DNA of 64,000 nt from positions 17,199 through 81,198 of the forward strand of contig JASFVP010000009.1 in assembly GCA_050049775.1 (NCBI GenBank), read 5' to 3'. This document shows, piece after piece, positions 16,626 to 25,019 of this stretch (the stretch's first letter is position 1; every line of letters begins with the position of its first letter). The notes under the pieces are model-generated. The model searched no databases and was not told where the DNA came from. It was given only the letters and a program-made list of their open reading frames with translations. The position numbers and the translations under genes are program-made. This DNA is from JABDQZ01 sp050049775. Its GTDB lineage: Bacteria > Pseudomonadota > Gammaproteobacteria > Chromatiales > Chromatiaceae.

Positions 16626-19097
16626 TCAGTTTCCGGTATTGAGCACCGCCATCGGCGGTGTGGTTAATAGACTGCGACTGGCCAGGTAACCCACCGTGAG
16701 CAATGCCGCCAGACCACCCGACATGCCGGCCAGCCAGATCCATGGATTGAAGGCCGGCTGCAAATCGAACAACTGCAGCGCAATCACATAGCCGGCAATC
16801 GCCGACAGGCTGGCGGCAATCAACCCCGCCAGCAGGCCGAGCAGGCCAAATTCACTCAACACACCGAGCAACACCTGACCCCGGCTGGCGCCGAGTGTGC
16901 GCAACAGGGCAATCTCACGGGCGCGTTCTTCGCGACTGATCTGCACCGCACCCAGCGTCACCAGCACCGCCGCCAGCAAGGTAAAGACAAACACACCTTG
17001 CACCGCCAGCGCGCCCTTGTCCATGATGTTACGCACCTGCGCCAGCAAGGGCCGCAGGTCCAGCACCGACATCGCCGGGTAGTCACGCGCCAGCTTGCGC
17101 ACGACGTCGCTGTTTTCATCGGTCAGATAAATACTGTTGAGATAGGCTACCGGCAAGTCCGCCATGAGATCCTGTGAGCCCTGCACAAAAAAATTCACGT
17201 TAAACGAATCCCACGACACCGTGCGCAGATTCACCACCGGCGCAGTCAGTTGTTGGCCGGCGATCTCAAACGTCAGTTGGCTGCCGGGCTTGAGGCCGAG
17301 ATGTTGCGCCAGGCCCAGCTCGACACTGAAACCGCGCCAGCCGGCCCGCCACGGCTGGCCCGCCACAATCCGGTTATCGCTTTGCAGACGATCGGAAAAG
17401 CCCAGGCTGAATTCACGTGTCGCCAGGTGGCGCGCTCGTGGCGTTGCAAAGTCTGTCGCATCAATTGCCTGGCCATCAATCTGCGTCAGGCGGCCACGCG
17501 CACTGGCGTACATGCCGGAGTTGCTGATGCCCTGCTGTTTAAACCACTGTTGCAGCGCCTGCTGCTCATCCGGCTGGATGTTGATGAGAAAATGGTTCGG
17601 CGCCGCCGGCGACAGGCTGCGTTGCCAGGTATTGATGAGATCAACCCGCACGGCGCCAAGCAGCAGCAACAGACTGATACCCACCGAGAACCCCGCCAGC
17701 TGCCACTGGGTCAGCGCCGCGTGGCGTGACAATGCCGCCAGCCCGAAGCCGACGCCTTGTGCGGATTTGCGGTATGGACGCAACAGCGCAATCAGTCCGC
17801 GGCCGATGCCGACCGACAACAGCATGATGGCCGCCAACGCCAACAGCAGGCTGGTCGCCAGGCGGTTGTCCTGCACCTGCCAGAACACCAGTAACGTGAA
17901 TGCGACCAGCGCCAGCCCCCACACCAGCAACGCCGAAGCATCCGGCGGGTCCAGCTCACGCCGCAACACACGCAGCGGCGACACGCGCCGGATTCGCAGT
18001 AATGCCGGCAGGGCAAAGCCCAGCAGCAACACGGTGCCGAACAGCACCCCGGTCAGTACCGGGCGCGGGCCTGCGACCGGCAGTTCCTGACTGAACCATT
18101 CACCCAGTACGGCAAACAAAAACATCTGTCCCAGGTAACCGAGCACAATGCCGGTGACCACGCCAGACACCAGCACCAGTGCAATTTCACGCAGATGCCG
18201 CCACATTACCTGCCAGCCGGTCATACCGAGCGTGCGTAAAATCGCCGCCGTATCCATGGCGCGACTGACGTAACGCCGCGCCGCCAGCAAAATGGCGATA
18301 CCTGCCAGCAGGCTGGCGCACAATGCCGCCAGGCTCAGGAAACGCCGGCCACGATCCAGTGCGGTGCGCAGTTCCGGGCGGGCATTTTCAACATCCAGTA
18401 CGCGGCTGCCATGCGGCAGGCGCGGTGTCAGCCAGCGCCGGTATTGGGCAATCGTATTGCTGTCACCGGCGAGCAGCAGACGGTAGCGCGCACGACTGGC
18501 CGGACCCAGCAGGCCGCTTGCCTGCACGTCGGCAGAATTCAGCATGATGCGCGGCGCCAGCTGAAACAGATTGCCGCCACGGTCGGGTTCCTGTTCGATG
18601 TATCCGGCCAGTTGCAAGGACAGCTCGCCCAGCGGAAACACCGGCGCCGTTGCCGCGCCAAAATCGGCAGCCAGCTGCAATTTATCGCGCAGATTGTTTT
18701 CCAGGTAGAGATGACCGGCTGGCGGCGCACCGGCTGTCACCAGGCCATTGCTACCGCTAACCTGCAATTCACCACGCAACGGATAGGCGCCATCCACCGC
18801 CTTGACCTGCACCAGCACCGGCCGGTCTTCATGGAACAGCACACTCGGGAAACTCACCTGCTCGGAAGTTTCTAGCCCCAGTTGCCGCGCCTGCTCAAGC
18901 CATTCGGCCGGAATGTCGTTGCCCTGTTCAATCACCAGATCCGCGGCCAGCAGGGCCGCGCCCTGCAACACCAGGCCACGGTCGACCCGATCGACAAAGA
19001 ACGCCACCGAAGTCATGGCCGTCACCGCCACCACCAGAGCCGAAAACAGCAACAGCAGGGAACGGCTGTGACGCAGGCTGCGCAACAGGATTCTCAT
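16626..19097 (-). CDS. ybbP: FtsX-like ABC transporter permease (YbbP family)
   Basis: Inner-membrane permease of 823 aa with two FtsX-type halves: N-terminal helix, periplasmic MacB-PCD-like domain, helices around residues 255-430, a middle helix pair, second periplasmic domain and C-terminal helices (about 700-810). The motif EERAREIALLRTLGASRGQVL is the characteristic coupling segment. Start ATG overlaps the ybbA stop (ATGA), so translation is coupled. YbbAP-type pairs are linked to envelope lipid or lipoprotein handling; the exact substrate is unknown. Confidence 0.88.
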   Translation of the reverse strand: MRILLRSLRHSRSLLLLFSALVVAVTAMTSVAFFVDRVDRGLVLQGAALLAADLVIEQGNDIPAEWLEQARQLGLETSEQVSFPSVLFHEDRPVLVQVKAVDGAYPLRGELQVSGSNGLVTAGAPPAGHLYLENNLRDKLQLAADFGAATAPVFPLGELSLQLAGYIEQEPDRGGNLFQLAPRIMLNSADVQASGLLGPASRARYRLLLAGDSNTIAQYRRWLTPRLPHGSRVLDVENARPELRTALDRGRRFLSLAALCASLLAGIAILLAARRYVSRAMDTAAILRTLGMTGWQVMWRHLREIALVLVSGVVTGIVLGYLGQMFLFAVLGEWFSQELPVAGPRPVLTGVLFGTVLLLGFALPALLRIRRVSPLRVLRRELDPPDASALLVWGLALVAFTLLVFWQVQDNRLATSLLLALAAIMLLSVGIGRGLIALLRPYRKSAQGVGFGLAALSRHAALTQWQLAGFSVGISLLLLLGAVRVDLINTWQRSLSPAAPNHFLINIQPDEQQALQQWFKQQGISNSGMYASARGRLTQIDGQAIDATDFATPRARHLATREFSLGFSDRLQSDNRIVAGQPWRAGWRGFSVELGLAQHLGLKPGSQLTFEIAGQQLTAPVVNLRTVSWDSFNVNFFVQGSQDLMADLPVAYLNSIYLTDENSDVVRKLARDYPAMSVLDLRPLLAQVRNIMDKGALAVQGVFVFTLLAAVLVTLGAVQISREERAREIALLRTLGASRGQVLLGVLSEFGLLGLLAGLIAASLSAIAGYVIALQLFDLQPAFNPWIWLAGMSGGLAALLTVGYLASRSLLTTPPMAVLNTGN

Positions 19098-19786
19098 GCA
19101 GCGTCACCCTTTAAGTGACCGGCGTGCAACTCATAAATGCGATCACAGCGGCTGGCCAGTTGTTCATCGTGTGTCACCATGAGCAACGCCGTGTTGCAGC
19201 GATCGCGCAGGTCAAACAACAGCTCGGCGATCTGTGCGCCGGTTTCGGCATCGAGGTTGCCGGTCGGCTCGTCGGCGAACAGCACCTTCGGCTCGCCGGC
19301 AAAAGCGCGCGCCAGCGCGACACGCTGTTGTTCGCCGCCGGACAGTTGTTGTGGCAAATGCGCCATGCGCTGACCCAGGCCGACATCGCTGAGCAACTGC
19401 CTCGCCTGTTGCTGATGATTATCGGCACCGCTTAACTGCAATGGCAAGGCGACATTTTCCAGCGCCGTCATACCGGGAATCAGCTGAAACGACTGGAACA
19501 CAAACCCGACCTTACCAAGGCGCAGACGCGCGCGCTGGTCTTCGTCGAGTCCCGCCAGTGACTGCCCCAGCAGGTTGACCTCGCCGTTGCTCGGCAGATC
19601 CAGCCCGGCCAGCAAGCCGAGCAAAGTGGATTTGCCCGAACCCGAAGCACCCAGCAAGGCGACCGCCTCGCCCGAGTTGACATGCAGGTCAATCCCCATA
19701 AGGATGTGCAGCATCGAGCCATCCGGTGATTTGACCTGTTTACTGACGTCCCGAGCCTGTATGAGTATGTTGTTGCGCTTTGTCAT
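19094..19786 (-). CDS. ybbA: ABC transporter ATP-binding protein (YbbA, LolD/MacB type)
   Basis: ATPase of 230 aa partnered with the YbbP permease. Walker A LLGASGSGKSTLLG, Q-loop FVFQSFQLIPGMTALEN, signature LSGGEQQRVALARA, Walker B KVLFADEPTGNLD and switch His in MVTHDEQLASR. The start at 19786 keeps the conserved beta strand ILIQARDVSK. It overlaps the first 26 bases of divergent tesA, so the two genes share N-terminal coding DNA on opposite strands. Confidence 0.9.
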   Translation of the reverse strand: MTKRNNILIQARDVSKQVKSPDGSMLHILMGIDLHVNSGEAVALLGASGSGKSTLLGLLAGLDLPSNGEVNLLGQSLAGLDEDQRARLRLGKVGFVFQSFQLIPGMTALENVALPLQLSGADNHQQQARQLLSDVGLGQRMAHLPQQLSGGEQQRVALARAFAGEPKVLFADEPTGNLDAETGAQIAELLFDLRDRCNTALLMVTHDEQLASRCDRIYELHAGHLKGDAA

Positions 19787-20399
19787 TCTGTGTTTCCTGC
19801 TGACGCCGGCCATGGCCACAGCGTCACTTAATACGATCCTGATTGTTGGCGACAGCCTCAGTGCCGGCTATGGCCTGTCATCGGCGGATGACGGCTGGGT
19901 CAGCCTGCTGCAACAACGACTGCAACAACAAGGCCTGCCCTATCGCGTGGTCAACGCCAGCATCACCGGTGACACGACACGCGGTGGCCTGGCGCGCCTG
20001 CCGCAGACCTTGCAGCGTGAGCTGCCTGCCGTGGTGGTGATTGAACTCGGCGGCAACGATGGCCTGCGCGGATTCAGTCTGGATTATACCCGCAACAACA
20101 TCGCCGGCATGATTGAACTGAGCCGGCAAAGCGGCGCACGTGTGTTACTGCTCGGCGTACAACTGCCTGTCAACTATGGCAACCGTTATCGCGAAAAATT
20201 CCAACAGATTTTTGTGGATTTGGCCGAACAGCAACAGACCGCACTGGTGCCTTCGTTTCTGCACGGCGCCGAAAGCCTTGAGCAAATGCAACCGGACGGC
20301 ATCCATCCGGCAGCACATGCCCAGCTGCAATTGCTCGATAATGTCTGGCCGAAATTACTGCCGCTGCTGCAACAGGATGTGCAACAGGCGGCACAATGA
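19761..20399 (+). CDS. tesA: Periplasmic multifunctional lysophospholipase/thioesterase (TesA-like GDSL esterase)
   Basis: SGNH/GDSL hydrolase of 212 aa. Signal peptide MSMLLRFVILCFLLTPAMATA, block I VGDSLSAGYG with nucleophile Ser32, block III ELGGNDGLRG and block V DGIHPAAHAQ with catalytic Asp and His. Acts on acyl-CoA, lysophospholipid or arylester substrates in the periplasm. Divergent from ybbAP, as in Enterobacteria, but here with overlapping 5-prime ends. ATG 19761 or 19767 are both possible. The ATGA overlap at its end couples it to the methyltransferase gene. Confidence 0.9.
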   Translation: MSMLLRFVILCFLLTPAMATASLNTILIVGDSLSAGYGLSSADDGWVSLLQQRLQQQGLPYRVVNASITGDTTRGGLARLPQTLQRELPAVVVIELGGNDGLRGFSLDYTRNNIAGMIELSRQSGARVLLLGVQLPVNYGNRYREKFQQIFVDLAEQQQTALVPSFLHGAESLEQMQPDGIHPAAHAQLQLLDNVWPKLLPLLQQDVQQAAQ

Positions 20400-21091
20400 G
20401 CCAACAACCGGCAACCTTGCGGCTGGACAAGAAAAGCCTGCGCCAGCTCGCAACCCTGCCGCTGGATCAGTTGTTCGATAATATCTATGCGCACAGGCTG
20501 TGGGGACAATCATCACAGCGACGTTTTTATTCCGGTGATGGCAGTCACAACGCGCAGCTGGTGGCGCCCTACGTGATGGCGGTACGTGAGTTTTTCGCCA
20601 GCCAGCCCCGGCCACCGGTGGTGGTGGATCTTGGTTGTGGCGATTTTCAGGTCGGCTCGCAACTGCTCGATCAGGTGGCTCACATGTATGCCTGCGATCT
20701 CGCCCAGGAGCTGATTGCAGACAATCGCAAACACTATCACTTGGACAAGCTCAACTTCATCTGTCTCGATGCCAGCAACCAGCCCCTGCCGGACGGCGAT
20801 GTGCTGCTGGTGCGCCAGGTGTTGCAGCACCTGAGCAACGACGTCATTGCCAGCATCCTGAGCCAGTTTACCCGTTATCGCTACATCATCGTCAGCGAGC
20901 ATCTGCCACAGGGTCGGTTTGTCGCCAACCGCGACAAGCCCAACGGGCCGGATACAAGATTGCGTTTCAACTCGGGAGTGGTGTTGACCGAAGCGCCGTT
21001 CGACTTCGCACCGGCCAGACAACAATTACTGTGCGAGGTGACCGACCCGCAACATGGCGGGGTGATCCGCAGCATGTTGTATCAGACTTGA
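20396..21091 (+). CDS. SAM-dependent methyltransferase, class I
   Basis: Protein of 231 aa. SAM-binding motif I VVDLGCGDFQVG, motif II ACDLAQEL, acidic loop LDASNQPLPDGDVLLVRQVLQHLSN typical of Methyltransf-fold enzymes. The substrate is not deducible. Start overlaps the tesA stop (ATGA), indicating one transcript. Ends 7 bases before the convergent alcohol dehydrogenase. Confidence 0.75.
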   Translation: MSQQPATLRLDKKSLRQLATLPLDQLFDNIYAHRLWGQSSQRRFYSGDGSHNAQLVAPYVMAVREFFASQPRPPVVVDLGCGDFQVGSQLLDQVAHMYACDLAQELIADNRKHYHLDKLNFICLDASNQPLPDGDVLLVRQVLQHLSNDVIASILSQFTRYRYIIVSEHLPQGRFVANRDKPNGPDTRLRFNSGVVLTEAPFDFAPARQQLLCEVTDPQHGGVIRSMLYQT

Positions 21092-21098
21092 TGACCCG

Positions 21099-22292
21099 CT
21101 AGAGGCGCTCGAGCAGGATCAAACGGATTTCCTCATCCGTTAATACAATCGGGTTGGTTTTCATGCTGCTGCCACGGGCATGAGCGACAACATGATCGAT
21201 TTGCGCCTGCTCCACGCCGTATTCCGACAGACGCTGCAGATGCAACGCCCCGGTCCAGTCGTGCAGCAATTCGACCAGCGCCTGCAAGGCTGCATCGCGA
21301 TCGCTAAAATGTTTTTGTAGCAATACTTCCGCAACCCGCGCATAGCGTTCCAGGCCGACACTGTCAGGCTCGCGCTCCAGCATGGCATCGATATTGATGC
21401 GCGTTGCCGGCGCCACCAGCGTGCCGCACACCACCCCGTGTGGTATCGGGTAGAACGCACCCAGCGGCGACGCCAGACCATGCACCGAACCCAGACCGGT
21501 CTGCGCCAGGTTGATGCCGGAAATCAATGAGGCATAGGCCATCTGTTCACGCGCCCGAGCATCCTGGCCGGCGCTGCGATACAGCGCCAACAAACCATCG
21601 CGTGCCGCACGCAGGCCACTGAAGCCAAGCGCATCGGTAAACTCATTGGCCCGTATGGAAACGTACGACTCGATGAGCTGTGTCAGGGCGTCCATGCCGT
21701 TGGCGGCAATGATCGTGGCCGGACAGCTGGCCAGCAGGTCCGGATCCACAATCGCTATTTCGGCCACCAGTTTGTCGTGGCGGAATGACTTCTTGAAACC
21801 GTTCGCTCCCGGTTGACTCAAGACCGCGTTCTTGGTGGCTTCGCTGCCGGTGCCGGCTGTGGTCGGCACCGCGATGAACGGCACGGCCGGGCCGGTGTAA
21901 GGCAACTCGGGACCGACTCCTTCGAGAAAATCCAGCACCGACTGCTTTACCCGTAGCAGGCCGGCGATCGCCTTGGCCGCATCCAGCGCACTGCCACCAC
22001 CAACGCCAAGCACTACATCGATGTCGGCATCGGCAAAATCACTGACAGCCTGATCCACCATCTGCGGTGAAGGTTCACTGGGAATATTGACGCTTTCATA
22101 GCTCAGCCCGAGGCGGACAAATTGGTCGCTGAGTGATTGCCAATGGTTCGATGTATGAAAAGATTGAGCACCGGTTACCAGCAACACCCGTTTGCCATAA
22201 CCGGCGACAATCTCGCCGGTACGGGCAAACACGCCACTGCCAAATTCAATGCGCGGCAGACGCGCGATGGAAAAACGTTCAAGACTGTTCAT
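21099..22292 (-). CDS. Iron-containing alcohol dehydrogenase
   Basis: Group III (Fe-ADH) oxidoreductase of 397 aa. N-terminal Rossmann-like part (RVLLVTGAQSF, DVVLGVGGGSALDAAKAIAGL, GTGSEATKNAVL) and C-terminal helical metal domain with GSVHGLASPLGAFYPIPHGVVCG, where the histidines coordinate iron. ATG at 22292 is preceded by AGGTGA; a GTG at 22301 is also in frame. Follows the ABM-domain gene by 9 bases, likely one operon. The alcohol/aldehyde substrate is unknown. Confidence 0.88.
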   Translation of the reverse strand: MNSLERFSIARLPRIEFGSGVFARTGEIVAGYGKRVLLVTGAQSFHTSNHWQSLSDQFVRLGLSYESVNIPSEPSPQMVDQAVSDFADADIDVVLGVGGGSALDAAKAIAGLLRVKQSVLDFLEGVGPELPYTGPAVPFIAVPTTAGTGSEATKNAVLSQPGANGFKKSFRHDKLVAEIAIVDPDLLASCPATIIAANGMDALTQLIESYVSIRANEFTDALGFSGLRAARDGLLALYRSAGQDARAREQMAYASLISGINLAQTGLGSVHGLASPLGAFYPIPHGVVCGTLVAPATRINIDAMLEREPDSVGLERYARVAEVLLQKHFSDRDAALQALVELLHDWTGALHLQRLSEYGVEQAQIDHVVAHARGSSMKTNPIVLTDEEIRLILLERL

Positions 22293-22301
22293 CACAATCA
22301 C

Positions 22302-22598
22302 CTACCCGGCCGGAAACAGGCCATTGTATTGCACACCCTGGCGCGGCTGCGCCATCCAGTCGGCAACCGTATCACGCCATTGCAGGTAATGTGCTGTCTG
22401 TTTGTGCGCAGCGGCATCCTGTTGCGAAGCATAGGCTTCGTACAGTACAAAGCTGGCCGGGTCATCGGTGCTTTGCAACACATCAAAACGTCGATTACCG
22501 GCTTCCTGTACCGAGGCCTCGTGATTCAGACGCGTTGCTTCGATGAAAGCGTTGATGTGTTCCGGCTTGACGCTGACATGCACCAATGTGACGTACAT
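22302..22598 (-). CDS. Antibiotic biosynthesis monooxygenase (ABM) domain protein
   Basis: Small cytosolic protein of 98 aa with the dimeric ferredoxin-like ABM fold: YVTLVHVSVKPEHINAFIEAT, RRFDVLQSTDDPASFVLYEAYASQQDAAAHKQTAHYLQW. Members include LsrG and quinol monooxygenases. Directly upstream of the iron alcohol dehydrogenase, so a joint role in small aldehyde/alcohol turnover is possible but unproven. Confidence 0.82.
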   Translation of the reverse strand: MYVTLVHVSVKPEHINAFIEATRLNHEASVQEAGNRRFDVLQSTDDPASFVLYEAYASQQDAAAHKQTAHYLQWRDTVADWMAQPRQGVQYNGLFPAG

Positions 22599-22671
22599 GC
22601 GAAATCCCCCTGCTTGATCGACACAGGGATTCTAACACCGCGCCTTGAAATACCAACCGTAATAGTGGCGC

Positions 22672-24690
22672 CTAGAGTTGCTGCAGATCAGTAATCGGTG
22701 CAAAACAGGTCATGCCCTTGCAACGGTAGGCAACTGCCTGCCCGGCCGGTTTTTTGTCGGCCAGCGCACCGGGTAAATCCGTCTCGTTCGCATCGATTGT
22801 CAATACCAAACGGTGTGGCTGGTAGTCACTTAACAATGCCGCACGCCAGGTGGACAACTCCACAGTGGAGCCGCGGATGATGAAAATTTCCGGTGGCTGC
22901 AGATATTCCTCCAGCGCGGCCAGCAGAGAACAATGCGCATGCGGGTACTGCAGTAATGCCGGCCAGGCGCTTTGCAGGGTTTGCTCCGCCGCCTGCAGAT
23001 AATCTGTGTCGCCCAGTAGGTAACCAAGCCTCAACAGTGCTTTGGCCGCAATGCCGTTGCCGGATGGCATGGCGTCATCCATATAGGGTTTGGGTCGCTG
23101 AATGAGTTTTTCATGTTCATCGGAAGTGAAGAAAAAACCGCCCTGTTGCTGGTCCTGATAATGCGCCAGCAACACATCCGCCAGTTGCCTGGCAAACTGC
23201 AGGTAGTCGCTCGACCAGCGCACGGTCAAATATTCCAGCAACGCATCCAGCAGATAGGCATAGTCGTCAAGGTAGGCATTGAGATGCGATACACCGTCCT
23301 TGTGCACAGCCAGCAAACGGCCATCACGCCACAATTGGTCCCGAATAAACTCGATGGCCCGAGTGGCCGAGTCCAGCCAGTCACCGCGATGCAATACATC
23401 CGCAGCCCGCAGCATGCCCTTGATCATGAGCGCGTTCCACGAAGTCAGCTGCTTGTCATCGAGCCCCGGGCGCACGCGCAATTTGCGCGCTGCCAGCAAC
23501 TTGTCGCGTGCCGTATCCCAGACAGACTGCTGCGCTGCTGACAACACAGCTGGTTGCTGCAAGGCATCGCAATGTAAGTGCCAGGCGCCTTCAAAATTGG
23601 CCGGCTGATCCAGGCCAAAGCGTTGCGCCAGCAGGTCGTATTCCTCATCGTTCAGCAAGCGCTGCACTTCTTCCCGTGTCCAGACGTAATAACGTCCTTC
23701 ATGGCCTTCGCTGTCGGCATCCAGGGACGAGTAATAACCGCCGTGCGGCGCCTGCATTTCGCTTAGCACCCAGTCGGCCGTCATGGTGGCCGTCTGTTTG
23801 TATAAATCATTGCCGCTGAGTTGGTACAGATCGACATAAAAAGCCAACAACGGGCCGTTGTCGTACAGCATTTTTTCAAAATGCGGGATCTGCCAGTCGG
23901 CGTCGGTGGAATAACGGCAAAAGCCGCCGCCAAGCTGGTCATTGATGCCGCCCAGCGCCATGCAACTGGCCGTGGTGTGCGCCATGTGTAACGCCGCTTG
24001 CACCTGTTTTTCATCCGATTCGCGCCAGGCGTGCAGCAACAAGGCGTTTAACATATCCGTATGTGGAAATTTCGGCGCCCCGCTGAAGCCTCCGCGTGGC
24101 TCGGAAAAGCTGTGTTGCAACGCCTGGAACGCGCGTTGTAGCGGCAGCTCATTGAGCTGCGCCTGGTTGCCTGCCGTTTTGTTCTCATCGCTCAAAGCCT
24201 GCAACAACATGCTGTTTTGTTCTTCGATATCAGCCCGGCGGGTGCGCCAGGCATTATCGATCGCCAACAGCAATTCACGAAACGATGGCCGGCCATAAGC
24301 CGCTTTCGGCGGGAAATAGGTACCAGCAAAAAACGGCACATGCTGCTGCGGCGTCAGGAACACGGTCAGAGGCCAGCCACCGCCGGCCTGGTTCATGATC
24401 TGGTGTGCGGTCTGGTAAATCTTGTCGAGATCGGGCCGTTCCTCACGATCCACCTTGATATTGATGAACAGTCGGTTCATGAGTTCGGCGGTGGCGTCAT
24501 CCTCAAACGACTCATGCGCCATGACGTGACACCAGTGACACGCCGAGTAGCCGATCGACAACAGGATCGGTTTGTCCTGCTCGCGCGCGGCAGCCAACGC
24601 CGCTTCATCCCATGGGTGCCAGTCAACCGGATTATCGGCGTGTTGTTGCAGGTAGGGGCTCGTGCTGCTGGCGAGTCGGTTATTGGTCAT
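22672..24690 (-). CDS. DUF255 thioredoxin-like / glycosidase-fold protein (YyaL family)
   Basis: Protein of 672 aa. N-terminal thioredoxin-like DUF255 domain with CHWC at Cys51-Cys54 (SIGYSACHWCHVMAHESFED), then a six-hairpin (alpha/alpha) region (about 200-560) including WGPLLAFY-like GPLLAFYVDLYQ and YYSSLDADSEGHEGRYYVWT. The family (human SPATA20, B. subtilis YyaL) is widespread; its reaction is not established. Start at 24690 has AGGTT upstream and opens directly into conserved RLASSTSPYLQQHADNPVDW. Monocistronic. Confidence 0.85.
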   Translation of the reverse strand: MTNNRLASSTSPYLQQHADNPVDWHPWDEAALAAAREQDKPILLSIGYSACHWCHVMAHESFEDDATAELMNRLFINIKVDREERPDLDKIYQTAHQIMNQAGGGWPLTVFLTPQQHVPFFAGTYFPPKAAYGRPSFRELLLAIDNAWRTRRADIEEQNSMLLQALSDENKTAGNQAQLNELPLQRAFQALQHSFSEPRGGFSGAPKFPHTDMLNALLLHAWRESDEKQVQAALHMAHTTASCMALGGINDQLGGGFCRYSTDADWQIPHFEKMLYDNGPLLAFYVDLYQLSGNDLYKQTATMTADWVLSEMQAPHGGYYSSLDADSEGHEGRYYVWTREEVQRLLNDEEYDLLAQRFGLDQPANFEGAWHLHCDALQQPAVLSAAQQSVWDTARDKLLAARKLRVRPGLDDKQLTSWNALMIKGMLRAADVLHRGDWLDSATRAIEFIRDQLWRDGRLLAVHKDGVSHLNAYLDDYAYLLDALLEYLTVRWSSDYLQFARQLADVLLAHYQDQQQGGFFFTSDEHEKLIQRPKPYMDDAMPSGNGIAAKALLRLGYLLGDTDYLQAAEQTLQSAWPALLQYPHAHCSLLAALEEYLQPPEIFIIRGSTVELSTWRAALLSDYQPHRLVLTIDANETDLPGALADKKPAGQAVAYRCKGMTCFAPITDLQQL

Positions 24691-25019
24691 AACAGGAACC
24701 TGTAAGTCAAAACAACTCCACGCTAACACAGCAACCCAATGAAATGACCCGGCTTAACACTGGAAAAAATGCAGTTATCGGGACCCCACAGTCAGGCCCG
24801 TTGAAGCAAAAAACCGCAAGTCATTTCAGGTATTTAGCCTTAAAGAAAGCGGTCCGTATGGCCGATACAAAACTGACAACAAGAAACACCTCGGAAGAAA
24901 AGGTTCCAAATGATCACGGTGCAGCCGGAAAAAGGGATATTTGCTCTATCATCAAATCACAACAGAAATTGCCGTAAAGAAAAATATTCCTTTGAAAACA
25001 ATGGATTGTTGGCCTGAAC
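24691..25019. other. Intergenic region upstream of the fused-binding-protein kinase
   Basis: A 329-base divergent gap. Open frames in it are low quality. It should carry promoters for both flanking genes but no clear -35/-10 pair, operator or RNA was identified by eye. Confidence 0.5.

Noticed and set aside
24744..24977. 77-aa open frame before the large kinase gene
   Set aside because: No ribosome-binding site, no recognisable sequence and irregular composition; treated as intergenic.
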